Part shown: one piece after another, positions 7,576 to 13,411 of the stretch
Numbering within the stretch: position 1 is the stretch's first letter
Layout: every line of letters begins with the position of its first letter
Notes under the pieces: model-generated
The model's database searches: none
What the model saw: the letters and a program-made list of their open reading frames with translations, nothing else
What the model was told of the DNA's origin: nothing
Made by a program: the position numbers and the translations under genes
NCBI RefSeq assembly: GCF_019112545.1
Contig: NW_025064975.1
Span: forward strand, 4,664 to 18,074
Reading direction: 5' to 3'
DNA length: 13,411 nt
Origin: Guyanagaster necrorhizus
Taxonomy: Eukaryota; Basidiomycota; Agaricomycetes; Agaricales; Physalacriaceae

Positions 7576-7727
7576 AGATGGTCCTGCGACGGATGAACCA
7601 GAAATGGTGGGGACATACAGCAAAGAGCAATGTACCACCACAGGTCCAGCAGATCGGCCACCTCCTGCCGGGGGTGGGGGACTTCCCTAACTGATCCATC
7701 GGGACAATGGTCTTAAGGAGGAGGTAA
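7576..7727 (+). pseudogene. Pol C-terminal tail remnant, copy D
   Basis: The frame starting at 7577 gives a proline- and acid-rich tail (ATDEPEMVGTYSKEQ, then ADRPPPAGGGG), a TAA, then DNGLKEEV reaching the LTR. Frame 3 is also open over much of the span. I see no chromodomain or other known domain. Identification as the end of pol rests on its position before the polypurine tract and LTR. Confidence 0.4.
7715..7727 (+). promoter_or_regulatory. Polypurine tract of copy D
   Basis: AAGGAGGAGGTAA directly abuts the TGTTATG start of the LTR. In LTR elements such a tract primes plus-strand DNA synthesis and lies immediately upstream of the 3' LTR. Confidence 0.65.
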
Positions 7728-8258
7728 TGTTATGATTTTTCCTATTTTCTTCCTATTTTTCTTTCTTTTCCTTTGGAAATGACCCCTATCTTTGCTTAGT
7801 CAGGGCACTTAGCCAGCGCTTATGACTGTGGGAATGCTTAGCTCAGCAGCCCAGTCAGTCATTCTCCTATTGCACTGCTGTGTGCTGTGAAGAGAGAGAC
7901 AATGCTACTTTTGTCCCCAAATTGCAGTGCACAACCACAGCTCCACAGCAAGACAACAGCTTTTGTGGAGAACCTGGCAATGGTAGGGGGAATAGCTCTA
8001 CAGCAGACAATATCTTTTGTGAACAGTTATTTATAATGCGATAACAGAACAGTATTTAAGTAGCCTAGTTCTCGCTGTAACACCCCAGTCTCAAACTAAA
8101 GTTTCACTTCACCATCTTATCTCGAGCTCCAGCTACTTGCAATGCCTTGACCTCACAACACTCTCATCACATCAGTGAACTCAGTCGGACATACCCAAAG
8201 TGTGAGGTATCGAACTGTTTATCATGTGTTGATTGTCACATGGAATTTGGGCTTAACA
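7728..8258 (+). repeat. LTR of copy D (531 bp), probably a 3' LTR
   Basis: It begins TGTTATG and ends GGGCTTAACA, the same termini as LTR B. It contains TATA-like TATTTAAG (8053-8060), the presumed transcript start AGTCTCAAACTAA (8087-8099), the U3 duplication (offset 54 bp, 7960 and 8014) and two decayed palindromes CATGTG (8223-8228) and CACATG (8237-8242). No matching 5-bp repeats flank it (left GGTAA, right CACAG), as expected if its partner end lies elsewhere. Confidence 0.92.
8053..8060 (+). promoter_or_regulatory. TATA-like box of LTR D
   Basis: TATTTAAG lies 34 nt upstream of the AGTCTCAAACTAA segment at 8087, the same spacing as in LTRs A and B. Confidence 0.55.
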
Positions 8259-8654
8259 CACAGGGAGCCGACACTCCTCGACGATGACCACCCGCTATCA
8301 TACAGGACAGACACCATCGCCAAAACTGACAATATCCCCATCTGGAGAAATAGAATACCATCAGACTTCGGATCAATCAGAGGTGATGATGAATATATTG
8401 ACCCCACCAGGGACCTCAAAAGGGTCCTCAACAGGCCAATTGCTGCCCTCTTCCTTCGCCCCCAGTTCTACAGAAACTTCCACTGGTATCACCGAGCAGT
8501 GGTGCCGCCAGCAGAAGGGGAAGAGGAGCAGCCTGACCAGGAGCCTACTCCTCGACCCAGACCCGATGACACCAAGTCGAGTACTCAGCCCCAACCTACC
8601 TGCCCCAGAAACCTTCGGCCAGCAAGGCAGTTCCCTTCTCGAGGGGACCACTGA
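8259..8654 (+). pseudogene. ORF-X of copy C, 5'-truncated
   Basis: The first 132 codons after LTR D are open to TGA 8652-8654. They carry LSYRTDTIA, DLKRVL, AALFLRPQFYRNF and PRPRPDD/STQPQP, matching ORF-X of A and B. The start is lost at the junction with LTR D. The frame happens to read on into the LTR, but that part is not protein of this family. The +1 frame (8284-8697) is open as well and becomes gag. Confidence 0.45.
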
Positions 8655-10404
8655 CAAGGAGGCCGAAGGGGACGATGAGGGCGAGGAGGAGGACTAAGGG
8701 GGCCGAGCAGTGGACCCCATCCTTGAGTGGGGGAGTATCATCAGCTTAACCACATGTCAAGAACAGGAAAGGAAATAGCGGGAATGAGAGGCACAAGAAG
8801 AGGAATTTATTTGGCTATATCAAGAACAGGTAGCCGAATTATGGAGGGATGATCGCTGGCTATGATCATCCCTAGGGCGAAGGTATACTGCCGCTGATCA
8901 GGTTGAAAAGGAGGAAATCTTACAGTATGCCATGACTGAGCATGCCATTTTTAATTTCAATCAGTGCTTCTTACATTATCAGATGATGGCAATGCCACTA
9001 TATCAACCAAGGTTCAGCAAACGAGAAGCCCCAATGCCATGGACACTGAGTGTAATGTCACTCAAGTTGACAAACATGGCATCTTCAATCTGAACAGCAA
9101 CATCAAGATATTCACTCGCTATGTCAGCCATCTGCAGCACGGCATCTCGGCTAACCCGTTCCTATGGGCAGTCGAGGATTTATCACCTGAACCCATGAAC
9201 CGGCATGGGGAGCCGATTACTGGGAGGACAGCCACCTCCCAATGAAGCAACTAGGTCGGCACCTGCCGATGAGAAGAAGGACGACCTTGAGGCAGTGGCA
9301 CAAGGGTGGACCATCAAAGATGGGTGGATCATTAGGAAGGAAGGACTGCCAATGCCAAGAAGCCCCATTGCTGATGATGGGTCCCTACACTCCTTTCCAG
9401 GGCCTCCAACAGACTGGGCTGGTCCCTCTGGGGGGGAACTTCTGAATCCAATGTCGCCTCTTGATCTGAAAGCACATATATTAAACGTCAAACCAACACT
9501 TGGGCAGGAACCCCTGCCTTTTAAAGGAGCATCCAATGATATTGATTGATTCCTTATAGACTGCAACCAATATTTTCAAGTCTTCACCTCGTACTTCCTT
9601 CATGACATGTACAAGGTAAACTATGCCACCACTTACTTTGAGGACAAGGCAAAAGTATGGTGGGTACTGCTGGCCCCTAACTTCTGGTCGACCATCTGAC
9701 AACACAACCGGTACCCGGCGTGGCAAGTACTAAAGCAAATGATCTGTGACAAGTTTATGGATCCTGCCATATGAGAAGTCCACAAAGCAAAGATGAAGGA
9801 GTACAAGATGGGTGACAAAGCAGTGCCCGACTACTTCGACAAGTTGGAATGGCTTGGAAAACTCACAGGAATCCAGGAAGACATTGCCAACTCAAGACAG
9901 ATGGTCGAGTACATGAAGCGAGGAGTGCTGCCTCATTACCTAAAGACCATCTTGGATCTTGGCCATAGCGTTCCAGTCGGCTATGATGATTGGAAGTCCT
10001 GAGTCGTCCTAATGTGGTAGGAGCGACAACGACAGAAGGCAGAGGCAACAAACCTGTGGAACTAGCACAGGTACCAGAGACAGGGCTCGAAGCCCTTGAC
10101 CTCCCATGTGACCACATCCACCAGGCCTGGCCACTCAGCTCTAACTTCCAAGAACAATGGGAAGCAAACTGGTAAGGGCTCAAGTACCAGAATGGGCAAG
10201 CAGATCGACATGGATCACCTCAAGAAGGAGAAGAAGTGCTTCAATTGCAGCCAACCAGGCCACATGGCGTGGAACTGTCTGGAAAAGAAGAATAAATGCA
10301 TGCAGGAGGATATCAGGGCACAGATTGCTGAGCTAACAAAGGAAGCACAGGACCTCGGGGATGATGACAAATCCAAGGAGGTAAAAGACAAGGCCGAGCA
10401 GTAG
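8566..10404 (+). pseudogene. gag of copy C (full length, 11 premature stops)
   Basis: The frame spans 613 codons from the conserved ATG to the TAG at 10402-10404, close to the 615 of copy B, with no frameshift. Premature stops are TAA 8695, TAG 8776, TGA 8863, 9091, 9196, 9547, 9697, 9772 and 10000, and TAG 10018 and 10063. Parts seen are LYQEQVAELW, FNFNQCFLHYQM, QGWTIKDGW, PFKGASNDID, CNQYFQVF, DKAKVWW, MKEYKMGDKAVPDYFDKLEWL and the CCHC zinc knuckle CFNCSQPGHMAWNC (10237-10278). At 9091 copy B has CGA and at 10000 copy A has CGA, so those TGA codons reflect C-to-T change. This was a structural protein giving capsid and nucleocapsid. Confidence 0.88.
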
Positions 10405-10991
10405 GCGATTCAACTGCCTCGGTCACAAAAACAAGTAACGGATCACAATCTGCTGGACAGACTGACATTTTATCTTCTGTAGTATTTCCACCTATGTCTA
10501 AATTATGCATGCATTGGAATATACCCGACCTTGTTACTCAGAAACCAGAATCGCTTAAAGAACTGACTCTCAGAACTCAAGCACTGATGAAGGGCCGAAG
10601 AAGGGCAGAGAGCCCTAATAAAGGTACATCATCATTAGAAGTTCATCAAACTAAAGATATAAAACAGACTCAATTGCCTTCGGGCTGAACAGGGGCAGCA
10701 AGCCCCACAACCTGGCTCAAGCCATTTGATACTGAATGGACTTGGCAGGCGATTAAAGATGCAAAAAATGAAACAGCGGCAATAGCCATACTCAAGAATT
10801 GGGTACACAAAACCCATGTTGAGGAGGTAATCGATGACATGATCACAGGGATGCAAAAGGCAGAAAGGTGCCGGGCACTCGAATGGCTTGATGAATTATG
10901 TGGACCATGAAAGTTCATTCGATGAACGAAATCCTCAGGACAGGATCTCATAACCAAGGCACAGATCGAGACATTAACATCTCGATCTACC
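10404..10991 (+). pseudogene. Unrecognised N-terminal region of pol, copy C
   Basis: About 195 codons precede the protease. The first half is polar and low in hydrophobic residues (SQSAGQTDILSS, then PDLVTQKPESLKEL). The second has a more folded look: LKPFDTEWTWQAIKDAKNE, then ILKNWVHKTHVEEVIDDMIT, then ALEWLDEL. Copy B has the same segment with mostly conservative changes. Stops lie at 10686, 10908 and 10923. I do not recognise the second half; a linker or part of a protease precursor is possible. Confidence 0.5.
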
Positions 10992-11369
10992 CATGTGGTC
11001 ACTGCCCTGATCGACAGTGGCTGCACAGGGAGTTCCATCAATCGAGCTTTTATCATCAAGCACCAACTGCCTACATGGGCAACTGCAGCCCCAATACCTG
11101 TCTACAATGCAGATGGGACAAAGAACCAAGCAGGGTCGATCACCGAGTATGTTGAGCTCAGACTCACTATTGGTGATCACTCGGAACAAATTGACCTGGC
11201 AGCAACCGATCTAGGAACAAGGGAAGTATTTCTCAGTCATGATTGGTTAATTCAACACAATCCATTAATCAATTGGAAAACTGAATGCATCATTTTCGCT
11301 CGATGCCACTGCCAGAAAATTCCATTCGAATTACCAGATGAGGACTCTGAAGACTGATGGGACGAAGAA
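10992..11369 (+). pseudogene. Retropepsin-like aspartic protease domain, copy C
   Basis: It opens with VVTALIDSGCTGSSINRAF, with the catalytic Asp-Ser-Gly at 11013-11021, then PVYNADGTKN, a strand-rich middle (ITEYVELRLTIGDHSEQIDLAATDLG) and the FLSHDWLIQHNPLINW motif typical of the C-terminal part of gypsy proteases. A single TGA lies at 11355-11357, just after the domain. In the living element this enzyme would cut Gag and Pol into mature proteins. The catalytic motif is intact, though the gene as a whole is dead. Confidence 0.85.
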
Positions 11370-12455
11370 ATGGAAGATGGTGAAATGATACTTGCCGTCG
11401 ACCTACAAAGGGCCATTAACATTCGAGTGATACACCATGCTAATGATCTAGCAGCAAAGGCCAATGCCAGAAAGAAGGAAAAGACATTCGAAGAAATGGT
11501 ACCCACTTGGGCACATGACTACTGGAATTTATTCAAAAAGGAAAGTTTCGATGAACTATCCAACCCAAAACCCTGGGACCATGCAATCGAATTAACTCCT
11601 AATGCCAACACCAACCTAGATTGCAAGTGTTACCCACTTAGCAATAATGAACAACAGGAACTGGACAAGTTCTTAGAAGAGAACTTATCCGCTGGGAGAA
11701 TCTGGCCATCAAAATCACCAATGGTGTCACCTTTCTTTTTTGTTAAAAAGAAGGACAGGAAACTCCGACCAGTATAAGATTATCGGAAGTTAAATGAAAT
11801 GATGATCAAAAATCATTACCCACTTCCTTTAATCTCAGAGTTAATGGATAAACTTCGGGGTGCAAAGTACTACACCAAACTGGACATTTGGTGGGGATAC
11901 AACAATGTGTGCATCAAAGAAGGTGATGAATGGAAGACTGCTTTTCAAACTAACTGCGGTTTATTTGAACCGATGGTCATATTCTTTGGCCTAACCAATT
12001 CACTGGCAACCTTCCAGTGGATGATGAATGACATCTTCAAAGATCTCATTGCCACAGGGAAGGTCACAATCTACCTGGATGACATACTCATTATGACCAG
12101 GACTAAGGAAGAACACCGAACAATCGTATGTCAGGTGCTATCCTTAATGAGGAAGCATCGACTCTTCCTCAAAGCTGAGAAATGCAAGTTTGAGGTATTA
12201 GAAACTGAATACCTCGGCGTCATTATCAGTGAAGGAAGTATTAGAATGGACCCCATCAAAACAGCGGGAGTAACCAAATGGCTGGAACTGACAAAGAAAA
12301 AGGAGCTTCAATCCTTTCTAGGATTCACAAACTTCTACCACCGGTTCATTCAGGACTACAGCAAGATCATCTGGCCAATGACACAATTAACCAGAAATTC
12401 CCCATGGAGTTGGGGAATTTCCCAACGGAAAGCATTTAACAACCTTAAACACTGA
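11370..12455 (+). pseudogene. Reverse transcriptase domain, copy C
   Basis: The linker has PWDHAIELTP and SPMVSPFFFVKKKDRKLRPV, then a TAA (11775-11777) where relatives have Gln (CAA to TAA). Next are DYRKLNEMMIKNHYPLPLI, the first catalytic Asp in LDIWWGY (11883), FFGLTNSLATFQ, and YLDDILI with the Asp pair at 12078-12083. The thumb and connection follow (FLGFTNFYHRFI). All three catalytic aspartates are present. Family positions normally Arg or Pro read Trp, Cys or Leu here (WWGY, VCIKEG, TNCGLF, NSLATF), each a C-to-T outcome. TGA 12453-12455 ends the open stretch. Confidence 0.92.
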
Positions 12456-12503
12456 TTAGTGGAAGATGTAATCTTGGCCATACCAAGCCAAGACAGAAAA
12501 TTC

Positions 12504-13004
12504 TGAGTGGAAGCTGACTCTAGCGAAGGCGCCATTGGAGCTGTGCTCTCACAGGAACAGGACAATAAATGGCAACCAGTCGCATTTATGTCAAAGGTGC
12601 TCACAGTGACTGAGCGCAACTACGAAATCTACGATAAAGAACTCCTAGCCATAATGCTCGCCCTTGCCAAATGGCAGCATTATCTCATTGGAGCAGTCCA
12701 GACATTCGAGATCTGGACAGATCACCAGAATCTCCGATATTTCCAACAACCCCAAAAGCTTAACTGCAGACAAGCCCGATGGGTCACAGAACTATCTGAG
12801 TATGAATACACACTACACCACAAAGCCAGTGCAGCAAACAAGAAGGCCGATTTCCTCAGCCGCAGGGCAGATCATAACCAAGGAGGAGATGACAACAAGG
12901 AGGTCATGTTACTGCGGCCAGAACACTTCCGGGCAATGATAATGCCTATGGAAGAAGAGATGCATGAATGCATCAAAAGCGCCACTAGGGATCCACATAA
13001 ATGA
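12504..13004 (+). pseudogene. RNase H domain and linker, copy C
   Basis: It starts at a TGA (12504-12506) where relatives have Arg, followed by VEADSSEGAIGAVLSQ with Asp at 12516, NYEIYDKELLAI with Glu at 12639, IWTDHQNL with Asp at 12720 and KADFLSR with Asp at 12849. These are the four expected active-site residues of gypsy RNase H. A linker to integrase follows, ending with TGA 13002-13004. RNase H would degrade the RNA template during reverse transcription. Confidence 0.9.
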
Positions 13005-13411
13005 GATCAAGGGATCGCAGCATCACTCAATCACGAGCGAGGCTTGAAAAAAGAAGGGGGATTGATCTGGTATGATGGGCAGATCTACATCCCCAGAGAT
13101 CAAAAACTCCATGGTGATATCATAGCCACGTGCCATGATCATGCAACGGCTGGACATCTCGGAATCGCAAAGACCAAGGAGCTGGTCTTATGAGAATATT
13201 GGTGGCCCAAAATAGGTTATGATATCACCTGATATGTCAAAGCCTGTGAGGTTTGTCAATGAGACAAAGCTTCAACACAACCCAAAGCAGCATCGCTCCA
13301 TCCAAATGAAGTCCCTTCATCACCATGGACCCACATCTCGGTGGACATGATAACCGGTGAAGAGTACCTGAGTGCGCGCAAGGTGAAAACGGATACAGCA
13401 GAGCGTTATCC
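13005..13411 (+). pseudogene. Integrase, N-terminal part, copy C
   Basis: The HHCC zinc-binding domain is visible: His at 13134 and 13155 (HDHATAGH) and Cys at 13245 and 13254 (CEVC), with EYWWPKI between. The catalytic core begins with WTHISVDMITG, giving the first Asp of the DDE triad at 13344. The window ends before the second Asp and the Glu. TGA codons at 13191, 13230 and 13260 sit where relatives have Arg or Trp. The enzyme would insert the element's DNA into the host genome. Confidence 0.9.

Larger units (their letters stand above)
7576..8258 (+). mobile_element. Ty3/gypsy-type LTR retrotransposon, copy D (3' end only)
   Basis: This consists of a 152-bp pol tail, a polypurine tract and an LTR in plus orientation. 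The polypurine tract directly before the LTR marks it as a 3' LTR, so the element's body should lie to the left, where copy B now sits. Directly to the right, sequence resumes in the middle of ORF-X of copy C. D therefore looks inserted in C and interrupted by B. The alternative is that the LTR belongs to C and the leader was deleted; the tract in front argues against this. Confidence 0.6.
8259..13411 (+). mobile_element. Ty3/gypsy-type LTR retrotransposon, copy C (internal region, 5' and 3' incomplete)
   Basis: From 8259 the sequence aligns with the middle of ORF-X of copy B (near 5950) and goes on through gag and pol to integrase at the window edge. The gag frame and the pol frame each run from end to end without a frameshift, but both carry many stops (11 in gag, 11 in pol). 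Domain order is gag, protease, reverse transcriptase, RNase H, integrase, which defines Ty3/gypsy. ORF0, the priming site and the leader are absent on this side, replaced by LTR D. Confidence 0.9.
10404..13411 (+). pseudogene. pol polyprotein of copy C (partial, 11 stops, no frameshift)
   Basis: Pol lies in the -1 frame relative to gag. Its frame opens just upstream of the gag stop (after TGA codons at 10362-10367) and stays in register to the end of the window. Stops are TGA at 10686, 10908, 10923, 11355, 12453, 12504, 13002, 13191, 13230 and 13260, and TAA at 11775. Domains follow the Ty3/gypsy order: protease, reverse transcriptase, RNase H, integrase. How Pol was made from the gag-pol RNA is not clear; I see no textbook slippery heptamer in the short overlap. 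Many Arg positions of the family read Trp or Cys here, as expected from CGG to TGG and CGY to TGY. Confidence 0.9.

Noticed and set aside
7576..7727. Chromodomain at the end of pol
   Set aside because: Many fungal gypsy elements end with one, but no aromatic-cage pattern is visible in the three plus-strand frames here.
8175..8258. ORF-X of copy C starting at the ATG inside LTR D
   Set aside because: The family homology begins at 8259. The upstream codons are LTR sequence that happens to be open.
7728..8258. LTR D as the 5' LTR of copy C with its leader deleted
   Set aside because: A polypurine tract and a pol-like tail directly precede it, which marks a 3' LTR. The deletion model is not excluded but needs an extra event.
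8566..13411. TGA as a sense codon (alternative genetic code)
   Set aside because: Most stops in copy C are TGA, but they fall mainly at Arg positions and some at Trp, Gln sites also became stops, and copies A or B keep CGA at matching sites. Mutation explains this; recoding does not.
1..13411. tRNA, rRNA or host genes
   Set aside because: I saw no cloverleaf or rRNA-like sequence, and every protein-like segment I could identify belongs to the retrotransposon family.

Overview
The window is made almost entirely of decayed Ty3/gypsy-type LTR retrotransposons of one family, stacked inside each other. I see no host gene. The reverse transcriptase wording (LDxxWGYNNVxIKEGDEWK, GLFEP, YLDDILI) and the LTR class resemble the Tf1/sushi-like gypsy elements common in basidiomycete (Agaricomycete) genomes. 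A filamentous basidiomycete is therefore my best guess, inferred rather than shown.

Layout, left to right. (1) Element A, minus strand, 1-3142: a 5' LTR (2619-3142), a self-priming site, a small membrane-protein ORF (ORF0), an overlapping ORF (ORF-X), and a gag missing its capsid core and zinc knuckle; it runs off the left edge. (2) Element B, minus strand, 3143-7575: a 5' LTR (7049-7575), priming site, ORF0, ORF-X, full-length gag with CCHC, and the start of pol, cut off inside the protease by LTR A. (3) Element D, plus strand, 7576-8258: only its 3' end, namely a short pol tail, a polypurine tract and a 3' LTR (7728-8258). (4) Element C, plus strand, 8259-13411: starts in the middle of ORF-X right after LTR D, then gag, protease, reverse transcriptase, RNase H and the first part of integrase, running off the right edge.

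The clean TGTTA...TAACA LTR ends at each boundary suggest a nesting order: C oldest, D inserted in C, B in D (opposite orientation), A in B. Decay follows the same order. C has 11 premature stops in its gag frame and 11 in pol with no frameshift, B has fewer, and A has two in what remains of gag. Where an ancestral codon can be inferred, the stops fit C-to-T change, often CGA to TGA.

The most interesting signals are these. First, a 13-nt stretch at the predicted transcript 5' end is complementary to the site next to the LTR, and the pairing covaries between A and B, as expected for Tf1-like self-primed reverse transcription. Second, a small single-pass membrane protein ORF upstream of gag is conserved in A and B. 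Third, three copies keep two overlapping open frames upstream of gag. Fourth, the apparently youngest copy (A) has the most damaged gag, which suggests it was mobilised in trans.
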